DNA of 64,000 bases, taken from Aliihoeflea sp. 2WW (GTDB taxonomy: Bacteria > Pseudomonadota > Alphaproteobacteria > Rhizobiales > Rhizobiaceae). Positions 17,963-26,975 of the stretch are shown piece by piece. How positions within the stretch are numbered: the first letter of the stretch is position 1; every line of letters starts with the position of its first letter. The notes beneath the pieces were generated by a model, which worked only from the letters and a program-made list of their open reading frames with translations, was not told the origin of the DNA and did not search any database. The DNA lies in assembly GCF_000497755.1 (NCBI RefSeq), contig NZ_AYOD01000016.1, positions 124,001 to 188,000 on the forward strand. The letters run 5' to 3'. Made by a program: the position numbers and the translations under genes.

Positions 17963-20068
17963 TCAAGCGGTCTCGACAATGGCGAGAACGAAGCGCCCGT
18001 CGATGACGACGGTGGTCTCGTACGTGTCGTCGCGGTTGAAATCCGCCTCGATGAGGGTCCGCGTGTAGCCGTCAATCTCTTCAATACGCGTGCGCACGGC
18101 AAAGTCTTCTTCATCGACCTTGTCGCCGTAAACCTTCTCGAACTGGTCCTCCAGGTCGTCGAAAACTCGTTCGAAGAGGTCGTACTTGTCCATCCTGAGG
18201 CGGTCGCCGGCCTTGAAATCGTGGATCTCAAAGACAAGTTGCCGGGCCGCCTCCTCGCCCGGGCCGCGAAACTCGAACAGGTTCTCGCCAGCCCCGCCGT
18301 AAAGCGACACTGCGGTCGGACCGACAACGAAATGGTCATCGCCCGATCCAGCGATCACGGTCTCGAAGCCGATGATCGTGTCGTAGCCGATCTCGATGCC
18401 GCTGGCCCGACCGTCGGCGAGGTCGATCAGCAAAGTCTCGTTGGCGGCCGAATAGTCGAGTACGTCGCCGGCCTCGCGTGACGGCTGCACCCCTGTTGCG
18501 CCGCCGCCGGGCGAACCGAGCTCGCATGTTGCGTGTTCGGTTTCCATCGCGAACTTGAGTTCGGAAATGGAAGCTTCGACCGTGTCGTAATCGCGGCCGC
18601 CATCGTAAACGTCATCCGCGCCGTCTATTGCGGCGATGACGACATCGTCGCCTGTCCCGCCGAGGACGAGGTCGGCTCCGTCGCCGTCCGACAGAATGTC
18701 GTTTCCCGCGCCGCCGTCGATTCGGTCATTGCCGTCGCCACCGTCGAGATAGTCGTCGCCGTCGTCGCCCTGAAGGACGTCGTCGCCCGCCCCGCCGTAA
18801 AGCATGTCACGGCCCGTGCCGCCGGAGAGAAAGTCGTCGCCGTCCTCGCCCTGCAGGATGTCGTCGCCCGCCTCGCCGAACAGCCGGTCGTCGCCCGCCC
18901 CACCGAAGACGAGGTCGTTGCCGCGCCCGGCGAGCACGATGTCGTCGCCCGCTCCGGCAAAGACCGTGTCGTCGCCGTCGCCGGCCAATATGTGGTCGTC
19001 GCCCGCCCCGCCGGCGATGACGTCGTTCCCGGCCCGGCCGTCGATCAGATCGTGGCCCGAGCCGCCCTCGATGTCGTCGGCGCATTGCGAGCCGGTCAGT
19101 GTGTCGTCGCCAGCCGTGCCCTCGACCCAGCCGCGGTCGAGCACGGTAAAGTGCGCGGTCTGCGCGACCGACAGCGCGCCGTCGGTGATGGTGTAGGTCA
19201 GGGTGACCGGGCCGGGGGCGAAGGGAGCGGGCTGGAAGGTCCAGCCGAAGCTCGTCGCCGCAAGCGTGCCCGACGAGGCGGACAGCCCCGCGATCTGCAG
19301 CCCGTCGCCATCCGGGTCGCTCGCCCCGCGCAGAAGGTCGAGAAGCCCGATCGCCAGGATGGCGCAGGCGGTGATGTCGTAGAGATGGACCGGACCGGCG
19401 ACGCGCAGCGCGCGGTTGACGACCTCCTGGTCGTCGTCGTCGTCCTCGTCGTCGTTCTCGTCCGGATCATCCGGTCCAGGATAGTTGGGGCCCGGATCGT
19501 CCGGTCCCGGATCATCTGGCCCCGTATCCGGGTCCTCGCGCGGCGACGGCATCGCCCCGCCGCTGCTGCCGCCGCCGCCCGCGAGGAAGTCGGGCAGATT
19601 GTCGTTGGTGGCGCGCAGGGTTTGCCGGTACGGCTCTACCAGCGTGAAGGCATCCGGATCGGCCGCAGGCGCAAAGAAGTTTGCTCGCGGTGAATCAATA
19701 GGAGCGAACTTTGCCGAGGGCTGAAGCGCTACCAAGGTCCCGCCTGAAAAAGCACCCTGCCCCTGGTCGACGCCTGGAGTGCCTGTGGTCATGTCCTCCT
19801 CGCCCTCGGGCTGGCCGATGGCCGGGTCAAGCTCGGCGACCTGCGGCTGGCCTTTGTCGGCTTCTTCGGGCGCGGCGTCAGCCTCCTTGATTGTCCGCGA
19901 CCAGCCGGGGAAGATCGACTTCAGATAAAGTCCGACTCCCATCAGTACGAGGAAGAACGCATAGGGCGCTTTCGATTTCTCATACGCGTTCTTCAGGACG
20001 TACGCCTCGGCGGGGTCGGCAGGCCGAGACTGCGTCTGGGGCTGGGTCGCCTTTGCGGTGATGATCAT
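17963..20068 (-). CDS. RTX calcium-binding repeat protein with N-terminal membrane anchor
   Basis: 701 residues. There is no cleavable signal peptide; a single hydrophobic segment (~36-57, YAFFLVLMGVGLYLKSIF) suggests an anchor. Residues ~165-215 form an acidic Pro/Asp linker of PGPDDPG units ending in a run of Asp. A cadherin/Ig-like segment follows (~240-310), then about 18 RTX nonapeptides of the type GGAGDDxLx (~315-480), which bind calcium in a beta-roll. RTX proteins usually leave by type I secretion, but no ABC transporter is nearby. It lies tail-to-tail with cusA, 67 bp apart, and appears unrelated to metal efflux. Confidence 0.88.
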   Translation of the reverse strand: MIITAKATQPQTQSRPADPAEAYVLKNAYEKSKAPYAFFLVLMGVGLYLKSIFPGWSRTIKEADAAPEEADKGQPQVAELDPAIGQPEGEEDMTTGTPGVDQGQGAFSGGTLVALQPSAKFAPIDSPRANFFAPAADPDAFTLVEPYRQTLRATNDNLPDFLAGGGGSSGGAMPSPREDPDTGPDDPGPDDPGPNYPGPDDPDENDDEDDDDDQEVVNRALRVAGPVHLYDITACAILAIGLLDLLRGASDPDGDGLQIAGLSASSGTLAATSFGWTFQPAPFAPGPVTLTYTITDGALSVAQTAHFTVLDRGWVEGTAGDDTLTGSQCADDIEGGSGHDLIDGRAGNDVIAGGAGDDHILAGDGDDTVFAGAGDDIVLAGRGNDLVFGGAGDDRLFGEAGDDILQGEDGDDFLSGGTGRDMLYGGAGDDVLQGDDGDDYLDGGDGNDRIDGGAGNDILSDGDGADLVLGGTGDDVVIAAIDGADDVYDGGRDYDTVEASISELKFAMETEHATCELGSPGGGATGVQPSREAGDVLDYSAANETLLIDLADGRASGIEIGYDTIIGFETVIAGSGDDHFVVGPTAVSLYGGAGENLFEFRGPGEEAARQLVFEIHDFKAGDRLRMDKYDLFERVFDDLEDQFEKVYGDKVDEEDFAVRTRIEEIDGYTRTLIEADFNRDDTYETTVVIDGRFVLAIVETA

Positions 20069-20557
20069 GTCGCCGCCAGCGCGATGCTGTCGCCGCGCTC
20101 CTCAATTAATCTATTCATAAAAGACAGCCACGTCGTCCGGCTCATGGCCCTCGACTTTCCATTTCCCAGGCCGATGGTGGCGACAAGTCGCCAGCCGCGC
20201 GCCGCCCGGCCGCTGGACGGGATCGCGGCATCAGGGCGGACTGGGCAAGCGCTACGTCCGGCGCGCCGCGCAAGCGAGCTACTGGGCAGCTTCCAACTTG
20301 TCCTCGGGCCAATCCTGTAATCATGATGAAATCCCCATCTCGGACAATGGGACTCCCCTTAACCCGAGTCGAACCCCATAGGTCGGATCAAGCTTCAGAC
20401 TTTGGGCCTGCTCCTACCCGCCCGGAAGTGCAGCGCTCATCTGACCGTCGGTCCCGGCGAAGCAATTGTCAGCGCAATGCGCATTGGATCACATTGCATT
20501 GGCGTTTGCCCACGACGAGACCTAAACAAATCAGTCCAAGGATTGCGACCTCCTGGA
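20069..20557 (+). other. 489-bp non-coding gap
   Basis: No credible gene: the open frames have no ribosome sites and no protein-like composition. The AT-rich spot CAATTAATCTATTCATAAAA (20102-20121) lies about 35-50 bp upstream of the RTX start and could hold its minus-strand promoter. Confidence 0.5.
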
Positions 20558-21958
20558 TCAAGCCTCGCTATCTGGTGAAAAGGTATGGATGATGAATTGA
20601 CGCTTGCCGTTGCCGGTCGACGGCAGACGCTCGACGCTGACTGGAGTAAAGGAGATTGCGTGCGAAAGCCGCCGCTCCAGGTGGTCGATCACGCGCCGGG
20701 CATCTCTGTCGCATCCGTCTCTCGCCAAGACGTAGCGGAAATTGCAATGGCCAGGCGCGTCTTGCTCGAACTGCCATTCCGCGAGTCCCGCTAGGAGAAC
20801 AGGGCTCTCCGGGACGAGGTCCGTGGCGACGATGCGGCTCATCCCGGCCGAATAGAGATAATCCGGCCGACGTCGGGGTGCCAGTCCGTCGACCGAAAGT
20901 CGCCAGCCGTTTTCCCGGGATGGACGTTCGACGAGCCGGGCGCGGTCACCAGTGTCGTAACGGATAAACGGCATGCCAGTCGAAACGAAGCCCGTTCCTA
21001 TCACCCGGCCTTCGTGGCCGGCTCGCGTGATTGCGATACCGGCGTCATCGACCAGTTCCGCCACTCCATAAAGCGGCACAAAAGTGTAGACACCCGGAAA
21101 ACCGTCCTTCTCCACGGCGAAAGCGACCTTCTCGCTCAGTCCATAGAAAGGAACCACAGCCGCGTTGGGGAATACCGATCCGAAGAGCCGTCTCTGGTGA
21201 TCGAAGAGCGGCTCCGAGACCGGGAAAACGCCTTGGATGGCGGATCCGAGTTCCGGGTCGATGGTGACCAGATGCCGGCAGAAGATCTCGATAGCCGACG
21301 GATATCCATGGATGAACCTGATCTGGCGTCGTCTGATTTCGCCAATCATCCCGGCCACCTGATCTCGTTCGAGCGGGTACACCGCCAGCCGCAACTCCGC
21401 CAAGGCCGCGTCCCACAGGAAAGCACGGCCTCCCTTCAAGGTGAACCCGCGCAGGACCGCTCGCGCGTCGCCCGTTCGGAAGCCTGCCTTAGACCATGCC
21501 GACGTGACGAATGCGTATTCGCGGACGCTGCGATCGGCGTCCACGAAGAACTCGAAAGGCGGCTCTCCGTTGGAACCGCTGGTCGTCGCCCTGACGAGAC
21601 CGCGTCCTCCGTCGACGCAAGCGGCCGAACCGGCGGCCGAAAGCGTCTCCTTCGTCGTGATGGGAAAGTCCGCCAGGACATCGAGGGTGAAGGCCTGAAT
21701 GTTCCGATCTGCGATAACGTCCCGCCAGTAGGGGCTTCCATTCTGCGCCTTGGCCAGGAGGTTGCGCAGTTGCCGCTCCGTTCGCTCGACCGCGAATGCA
21801 GGATCCTGCCAGGATCGCCGGATGTCGTCGGACCAGTCGCTAAATGTCTTTCCGTATCTGAGCTTGCGCGGCACGCGTGCGGCGATCGGAGCCAGCGCCC
21901 TTCGCAATCCCTCCGGGGAACCCCGATAAGCGCTTCGCGCGCGATCCCAAATGCCCAT
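20558..21958 (-). CDS. PaaK/CapK-like adenylate-forming ligase
   Basis: 466 residues. The AMP-binding P-loop is TTSGSNGEP (~136-144), with FPVSEPL (~246), the aromatic YGLSEK (~274), FIRYDTGDRARL (~334-345) and a C-terminal STGNGKRQF, a Lys that could be the adenylation lysine. This layout matches phenylacetate-CoA-ligase-like CapK proteins, which are typical of polysaccharide or polyketide clusters rather than aromatic catabolism. It has an AGAGGG ribosome site. The formyltransferase lies 104 bp upstream on the same strand, so the two may modify one surface or lipid product. Substrate is unknown. Confidence 0.85.
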   Translation of the reverse strand: MGIWDRARSAYRGSPEGLRRALAPIAARVPRKLRYGKTFSDWSDDIRRSWQDPAFAVERTERQLRNLLAKAQNGSPYWRDVIADRNIQAFTLDVLADFPITTKETLSAAGSAACVDGGRGLVRATTSGSNGEPPFEFFVDADRSVREYAFVTSAWSKAGFRTGDARAVLRGFTLKGGRAFLWDAALAELRLAVYPLERDQVAGMIGEIRRRQIRFIHGYPSAIEIFCRHLVTIDPELGSAIQGVFPVSEPLFDHQRRLFGSVFPNAAVVPFYGLSEKVAFAVEKDGFPGVYTFVPLYGVAELVDDAGIAITRAGHEGRVIGTGFVSTGMPFIRYDTGDRARLVERPSRENGWRLSVDGLAPRRRPDYLYSAGMSRIVATDLVPESPVLLAGLAEWQFEQDAPGHCNFRYVLARDGCDRDARRVIDHLERRLSHAISFTPVSVERLPSTGNGKRQFIIHTFSPDSEA

Positions 21959-22062
21959 GACAGCCCTCTGAATTGGTAAAGTAGATCATCCATTTCCGGC
22001 CCGCTACAAAGCGCTTTAGTCAACTTCGTCGGCAGATGCGCGCAACGGACTGCAACGCAGAA

Positions 22063-22848
22063 TCACCAGACGCCGCGCTTGAAGCCGGCCTTCAGGTATT
22101 GCGTGGGAGATGGCTGATAGCGATGAGCCCCGGAAGGCCGGATGTCCGGGCAGTGGGGGACACGGCGCTCGACGACATCCTTGACTGCCAGAACGGCCAA
22201 AGGGGCGGCGAGAAGCGCCAGTCGGGCGTGGTAGGTCAGTATGGTGTCACCCGGCAGGGGGCGTCCGCGAACCTGCCGGACGATCGTGCCCGTATCGGCT
22301 CCGCTGTCGACGAAGTGGACAGTGCAGCCGAAATTGTCGCAGTCCCCTGAGGCGAGGGCCCAGTAGCCGCCATGGTGCCCACGGTACTGCGGCAAGATCG
22401 CCGGGTGAAGGTTGAGCAAGGGCGCGGCGATCTGATCGATCGTGGACCGCGACATCAAACGGCATCCTATGCACAGCACCACGTGCGGCGAAAGCCGATC
22501 GATCGTCGCGGTCGTTTTCAGGCTGTTTACGGTTTCGACGTCGATCACGGCATAGTCCTGGCGACGTCGGATATCCGCGCCGCCCCGCGCGAAAACCTCC
22601 GATATGCGTGGGGCAACCAAAATACGCGCGGCCGATAGCGCGCACATCGCGATGAATTGGCCCGCCGCCGCCCGCGGTCCGCACAAGCGGAGCCGCCGCC
22701 GGAGCATCAAGCGCTTCGGCTCCCTTTTTTCGACGATTACGGATACCGCCGCGCCATGATCCGCGAGGTGGTTTATGACCGACCAGGCCTCCGAACCTCC
22801 GCCGGTGACGACGCAAATGCGGATCGAGCCGAGTTCTGCCGCTGCCAT
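22063..22848 (-). CDS. Formyltransferase-family protein (Fmt-like fold)
   Basis: 261 residues. The core shows the formyl-tetrahydrofolate transferase signature: NLHPAILPQYRGHHG (~146-160) with catalytic Asn-x-His, and GCTVHFVDSGADTG (~173-186) with the catalytic Asp. It is shorter than Met-tRNA formyltransferase and lacks that C-terminal domain, so it more likely formylates an amino-sugar or similar small molecule, as in polysaccharide clusters. It starts 6 bp after the Rieske stop and is probably co-transcribed with it and with the PaaK-like ligase. Confidence 0.85.
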   Translation of the reverse strand: MAAAELGSIRICVVTGGGSEAWSVINHLADHGAAVSVIVEKREPKRLMLRRRLRLCGPRAAAGQFIAMCALSAARILVAPRISEVFARGGADIRRRQDYAVIDVETVNSLKTTATIDRLSPHVVLCIGCRLMSRSTIDQIAAPLLNLHPAILPQYRGHHGGYWALASGDCDNFGCTVHFVDSGADTGTIVRQVRGRPLPGDTILTYHARLALLAAPLAVLAVKDVVERRVPHCPDIRPSGAHRYQPSPTQYLKAGFKRGVW

Positions 22849-22854
22849 GACGAG

Positions 22855-23412
22855 TCACCCGATCCGGACGACCGTATCCGAGATGAACTCGAACGGGGGA
22901 ATGGCGAGGTTCTCGGGGGCCGGCCCCGTCCGTATGCGCCCGGCGGTGTCGTAATGCGATCCATGGCAGGGACAGAACCAGCCGCCAAAGTCCCCAGCCT
23001 GGCCGAGCGGGATACACCCTAGATGGGTGCACACCCCGATCATGATGATCCAACCGTCCCGTCCTTCCCCGGCCGACCGGGCAGCGTCCGTGGCGGGCGC
23101 ATCTTCACCGAGATTGGCGTTGCGGGCCAAAGGATCCTTTAGCGAGTCGATCGGTGTCTCCAGGGACGCCTCAATTTCCGCAGACGTCCTGTTTCTGACA
23201 AAAACCGGACGCCCGCGCCATTTCGCCGTGACCGACATGCCTTGTTCGATGCCGCTGATGTCGATGTCGATCGTGGCAACGGCAAGCGTGGATGCGTCGG
23301 GACGCATTTGGTCGATGAACGGCCATGAAGCCAACGCCGCTCCGACTGCCGCCGTCATGCCTGTAGCGATGTAAAGGAAATCCCGCCGACCGGACTGCTC
23401 ATCTTTTACCAT
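22855..23412 (-). CDS. petA: Rieske [2Fe-2S] subunit of cytochrome bc1, stand-alone copy
   Basis: 185 residues. A twin-arginine motif (RRDFLYIATG, ~9-18) and one membrane helix are followed by the Rieske domain with box 1 CTHLGC (~127-132) and box 2 CPCHGSHYD (~146-154): two Cys and two His bind the 2Fe-2S cluster. It is full length for ubiquinol-cytochrome c reductase iron-sulfur subunits. Cytochrome b and c1 genes are absent here, so this is a solitary second copy or an island-borne spare. A GGAAGG ribosome site precedes the start. Confidence 0.92.
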   Translation of the reverse strand: MVKDEQSGRRDFLYIATGMTAAVGAALASWPFIDQMRPDASTLAVATIDIDISGIEQGMSVTAKWRGRPVFVRNRTSAEIEASLETPIDSLKDPLARNANLGEDAPATDAARSAGEGRDGWIIMIGVCTHLGCIPLGQAGDFGGWFCPCHGSHYDTAGRIRTGPAPENLAIPPFEFISDTVVRIG

Positions 23413-23506
23413 GCGTCACCTTCCTTTCCGCTAACAAATCAGCCGGATCCGGCAGACGCCTCAGCGAACAGTGCCACATTCATATCGCCACTGCATGGCG
23501 ACGATT

Positions 23507-23537
23507 CCAAGGCGGGCGGGCCGACCGCCCGCCTTGG
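23507..23537 (-). terminator. Strong hairpin after the porin gene
   Basis: Perfect dyad CCAAGGCGGGCGG / CCGCCCGCCTTGG with a 5-nt loop, six bases beyond the porin stop on the minus strand. No T-run follows, so efficiency is uncertain. Confidence 0.5.
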
Positions 23538-23543
23538 CAGGCG

Positions 23544-24653
23544 CTAGAAGTAACGCTGGACGCGAAGGAAGCCGGACGTCGTCCCGCCGAGGCCATCGAT
23601 CTTGCTGTAAGCGATTTCGTTGGTGATCGCGAAATTTGTCACCGGTGTCCATACGGTCGAAATCTCGGTCACGAAGGCGTCGAGATCGGTCGTGAGCAGG
23701 CCGTCGTGCAGGTTGCGGTAGTAGTGACCGCCAACGGACACCGAGAGATCCTCGGTGAACTGGTGCCTATAGGATGCAAGGGCCGACCATTCGGCGCTAA
23801 TCGCGTCGAACTGCCCGGTAGCGTAGATGTTCGCGTTGTTGGAGTACGATCCCACGAGGCGGAGCGACGAGCCGGGGCTGTTCGGCATGTTCAGTTGCAT
23901 GCCGAGCTTGGCGGCATATCCGTCCGTCCCCTGGAAGTGCTCGTCATAGCCGAACTGGCCCCATACGCCGCCCCAGCCTTGATTGACGCCAATCTTGGCA
24001 ACCACATCGGGGGTGTAACCGCCGCCAGCCAAGGCATCGTCTTCAAGCGACAAAGTCGCAAAGTATCCAGGGCCGAACGTATGCGTGTAAGAAATCAGCG
24101 GCCGCTGCTGGTAGCCGTAGCCGAGTCCACCCCACGAATGGGTGCCGGGGAAGTTGGATACGCCGCCGGACTGGGTGGCAGTCCAGGCGGACTCCGTATA
24201 GCCCGCGCGAAAGCCGCCGAGTTCCAGGAAAGCCTGATCCATAAAGGCGGGACCATCGCTGCCGCCACCGATTCCATTGGTGCCGTTCCAGTTGGCTTCG
24301 ACACGGACGTAGCCGCGGAGCGTGCCCCATTCGGTGTCGGAACGTGCGTCGAAATTGACGCGGGTGCGCACGCTCTTGTACCAGCCTTCCGTGGTGGCGC
24401 TGCCGGGGTGGAAAGTGAGGGGCGGCGTGTCACCCACGTCTCGGCTCTCGGCACCGACCTGGTACCAGACGTAGCCCCCGATCGAGAGGCAGGTTTCGGT
24501 TCCGGGGATATAGAAGAAGCCGGCACCATACATGTCGCAGACACGCACATATTCGACGGGTTCGGGCTCTGCATAGACGACCGCGTCAGCGGCTTGCGCC
24601 TGGGAGACGCCGACAAGCGCGGCAGCTGTGCCGAGCAGGAGTTTGGTATTCAT
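23544..24653 (-). CDS. Rhizobial-type outer-membrane porin (porin_2 family)
   Basis: 369 residues. ATG 24653 has a strong GGAGG site and begins a signal peptide ending AQAAD. The mature start contains the family hallmark YVRVCDMYGAGFFYIPGT with ETCLSIGGYVWY, which is diagnostic of Hyphomicrobiales Omp2/RopA porins. Alternating strands end in VQRYF with the C-terminal Phe needed for barrel insertion. It forms a general diffusion pore. A TTACA-N4-TGTAA palindrome lies 105 bp upstream, so it may respond to copper like the efflux genes. Confidence 0.93.
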   Translation of the reverse strand: MNTKLLLGTAAALVGVSQAQAADAVVYAEPEPVEYVRVCDMYGAGFFYIPGTETCLSIGGYVWYQVGAESRDVGDTPPLTFHPGSATTEGWYKSVRTRVNFDARSDTEWGTLRGYVRVEANWNGTNGIGGGSDGPAFMDQAFLELGGFRAGYTESAWTATQSGGVSNFPGTHSWGGLGYGYQQRPLISYTHTFGPGYFATLSLEDDALAGGGYTPDVVAKIGVNQGWGGVWGQFGYDEHFQGTDGYAAKLGMQLNMPNSPGSSLRLVGSYSNNANIYATGQFDAISAEWSALASYRHQFTEDLSVSVGGHYYRNLHDGLLTTDLDAFVTEISTVWTPVTNFAITNEIAYSKIDGLGGTTSGFLRVQRYF

Positions 24654-24757
24654 GGTCCCACCTCCAGATAGGGGTTGAAAATCACGACGCAGATCGAAAA
24701 AGAACCGCGTCAAGTGGGACTTGGCCGTGTGCACTTGTCACCCGCCTTGCAGCGAAT

Positions 24758-24771
24758 TTACATCAGTGTAA
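24758..24771. promoter_or_regulatory. TTACA-N4-TGTAA operator between porin and divergent small gene
   Basis: TTACATCAGTGTAA, a perfect match to the palindrome at 11906, 27099 and 33954. It stands between the minus-strand porin (start 24653) and the plus-strand gene at 25037 and could serve either. Confidence 0.6.
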
Positions 24772-24907
24772 GGAACTGCCCACAGGTGCGCTGCGATCCG
24801 GGGGTGTTGCCATTCCGCAACGCACGATCAACGGTTTTGGCGTGAAATGGCGCGATATCGACCACCGTAAGGTGACGCGCGCTGAAGACACGCTAGATTT
24901 GCTTTGT

Positions 24908-24921
24908 TTCCAGAAATGTAA
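24908..24921. promoter_or_regulatory. Degenerate TTACA-N4-TGTAA site
   Basis: TTCCAGAAATGTAA differs from the consensus at one arm position. It lies 116 bp before the start of the 25037 gene in the same gap as the exact site at 24758. Confidence 0.3.
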
Positions 24922-25036
24922 GGTTGGCGTCAAACGCCGTCAAATTCCGGCATGCAATCTGCTTTTCAACGCCGGGCGATCCGGCGTCCCAGGCGCATCC
25001 TCCCTCCGCGCCAGGCATCAAAGAAAGGCAAAAACA

Positions 25037-25360
25037 ATGTACCGTCTCACGATCATCGCTATCGCCCTGAGCCTCAGCGCCTCGGGCATCGCCACCGCTC
25101 AGGAAGCCCCTGTCTACGGGCTCGATTACAACCCACCGGTCGTCCGCACCGGCCACGATTCCAAGCCCAAGCACTACGGCGCTCCCGGACGCCAGGTCCG
25201 CGGCGACCATGCCGGCAGCCATGCCGATATCAGCGGTGCGATCGATACCCGCACGACGGCTTCGATCGATACCGGGGTCAACAGCAATCACCAGCCGCAC
25301 CGTCCGTACGGAAACTACGGTCCTCAGGTGACCGAGTGGGACCTTCGCAGCGGCCGATAG
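25037..25360 (+). CDS. Small secreted His/Asn-containing protein (hypothetical)
   Basis: 107 residues from ATG 25037 (AAAGGC ribosome site). A signal peptide ends at IATAQ. The mature part is hydrophilic: YGLDYNPPVVRTGHDSKPKH, several GDHAGSHAD and NSNHQPHRPYG segments with scattered His, and no Cys. It may be a periplasmic His-rich metal binder but no family is recognised. The gap upstream carries two copies of the putative copper operator, which suggests co-regulation with the efflux genes. Confidence 0.68.
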   Translation: MYRLTIIAIALSLSASGIATAQEAPVYGLDYNPPVVRTGHDSKPKHYGAPGRQVRGDHAGSHADISGAIDTRTTASIDTGVNSNHQPHRPYGNYGPQVTEWDLRSGR

Positions 25361-25564
25361 CGTCGTGGGGTGCTTCCTGCCGCGAATCCAGCTTCTGGAG
25401 AGGCCAGGCCGGGAACGCCCCCGAAACCCTTTGAAAACTGGATGTCCGCCCTCAACGGGATGAGCGCTTGCGGGATGCCGTTATCGACATTCGCATGACC
25501 AGCAACTGAGCGCTGGCGATGATCTGCCGCGCAATCAATCCGCCACTCAACGGAGATAGTACCG

Positions 25565-26278
25565 ATGAAGACAGCATATGCGACGGCAGCGATCCTGTTG
25601 CTTTCCGCCAGCCTTGCCGCCGCGTCCCCCGGACACTCCGGCGGTCATAACGACATGGCCGTCGGCGGACCTGGCGACGAGGCGAAAGTCACACGGACGA
25701 TTGACGTCACGATGTTCGAGAACGACGACGGCGAGATGCTCTTCCAGCCTAACACGTTGGAGGTCGAGCAAGGGCAGACGATCCGCTTCAATATCGTGAA
25801 TGACGGGGAGATCAAGCATGAGTTCGTCCTCGACGAGAAAGAGAAGAATGTCGAACACCGTGAACTCATGTTGCGGTTTCCGGAAATGGAGCATGACGAC
25901 CCCAACGCCCTTCAGTTGGACGCGGGAGAAAGCGGCAGTATTGTCTGGACGTTCACCAATGCGGGTACGTTCGAGTTCGCGTGCCTGATCCCCGGCCATT
26001 ACGAGTCGGGAATGTATGGAACTGTCGAAGTCTCCGCAGCGCCTGCCGTGGTCGCGGTGACGCAGGAATACACCAAGGGGACGGTCAAGGAGGTGAAGAC
26101 CGGGCAGGAAAAAGTCACTGTCATCCACGAGGAACTCAAGAACCTCGACATGCCAGCTATGACCATGGTCTTCAACGTTGCCGATCCGGCAATGCTTGAC
26201 ACTATGAAAGAGGGCGATGTCATCGAATTCATCGCCGACCGCGTGCGCGGGAGACTGACGATCACCGACCTGAAATAG
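25565..26278 (+). CDS. Fusion of a cupredoxin domain with a CusF-type copper-binding domain
   Basis: 237 residues. After a signal peptide and a His-rich start (PGHSGGHND), residues ~40-155 form a cupredoxin with the type 1 copper region FACLIPGHYESGM (Cys, His, Met). Residues ~165-237 are a CusF domain: EYTKGTVKEV.., HEELKNLDMPAMTMVFNV (Met, Trp-less variant). The two halves match, domain for domain, the separate genes at 29813-30292 and 29509-29790, including identical runs such as HEELKNLDMPAMTMVFNV. It therefore looks like a duplicate of that pair joined into one frame. It likely carries Cu(I)/Cu(II) in the periplasm. Confidence 0.9.
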   Translation: MKTAYATAAILLLSASLAAASPGHSGGHNDMAVGGPGDEAKVTRTIDVTMFENDDGEMLFQPNTLEVEQGQTIRFNIVNDGEIKHEFVLDEKEKNVEHRELMLRFPEMEHDDPNALQLDAGESGSIVWTFTNAGTFEFACLIPGHYESGMYGTVEVSAAPAVVAVTQEYTKGTVKEVKTGQEKVTVIHEELKNLDMPAMTMVFNVADPAMLDTMKEGDVIEFIADRVRGRLTITDLK

Positions 26279-26298
26279 CCCACTTCTCCGTCGAAAAA

Positions 26299-26325
26299 CG
26301 CCACCTCCGGCAACCGGAGGTGGCG
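26299..26325 (-). terminator. Hairpin with T-run on the minus strand
   Basis: CGCCACCTCCGG-CAA-CCGGAGGTGGCG, 20 bp past the fusion gene. On the minus strand it is followed by TTTTT, so it would best stop leftward transcripts; on the plus strand there is no T-run. Confidence 0.6.
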
Positions 26326-26366
26326 CACCCCATGCCTCATCGGAACCCTATTCGAGCGCACCCTCC

Positions 26367-26975
26367 ATGAATCAACGGCGTTTGGCGGAAGCGTACAACT
26401 TTTTCAGATCATGGCTCCGTGATCCTTTGCTCGTCGCCGCTGTCGTTCCATCGGGACGTGCACTAGCCGAGCTTATCACCTCCGAGATTTCGCCCGCCAC
26501 CGGACCGGTGATAGAGCTGGGACCGGGAACTGGTGTATTCACACGCGCGTTGACTGGTCGCGGCGTCAGGCAGCAAGATCTCGCGCTCATCGAGCTCGAA
26601 CCCCATTTCGCCATCGCCCTTCAAAGCGACTATCCGAATGCCCACACCTTCCAGATCGACGCCGCCCGCCTATCGAGGGTTGACCTCTTCGATGGAAGAC
26701 CGGCCGGCGCTGTCATCAGTGGGCTCCCGCTTTTGACTATACCATCTCCGCAAGTTCTGGCGATCCTCATCAGCGCGTTCGGCAAAATGCGGGCGGACGG
26801 GGCCTTCTATCAGTTCACATACGGCCCGGGGTGCCCGGTTTCACCGCTGATACTGGACCGCCTCGGGCTAAGGGCGGAACGTATCGGCGGCACATTTGCC
26901 AACTTTCCTCCTGCAGCGGTCTATCGGCTTCGCCGACGGGCTGAAACGAGCCATTCGCTTCGGGGCAACTTGTAG
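26367..26975 (+). CDS. PmtA-like SAM-dependent methyltransferase
   Basis: 202 residues of Rossmann methyltransferase type: motif I VIELGPGTGVFTRAL (~48-62), the acidic end of strand 2 ALIELEPHF (~72-80), DAARL (~96) and ISGLPLLTI (~114-122) as motif IV. This is the pattern of rhizobial phospholipid N-methyltransferase (PmtA), which methylates phosphatidylethanolamine to phosphatidylcholine; some relatives methylate rRNA or other lipids. The position between copper genes suggests membrane remodelling under metal stress, but that is inference. Base composition here is lower in GC than in the cusBA block. Confidence 0.78.
   Translation: MNQRRLAEAYNFFRSWLRDPLLVAAVVPSGRALAELITSEISPATGPVIELGPGTGVFTRALTGRGVRQQDLALIELEPHFAIALQSDYPNAHTFQIDAARLSRVDLFDGRPAGAVISGLPLLTIPSPQVLAILISAFGKMRADGAFYQFTYGPGCPVSPLILDRLGLRAERIGGTFANFPPAAVYRLRRRAETSHSLRGNL

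Noticed and set aside
18533-19693. 386-residue plus-strand frame opposite the RTX repeats
   Set aside because: Its Val/Ala/Asp repeats simply reflect the repetitive RTX codons read backwards.
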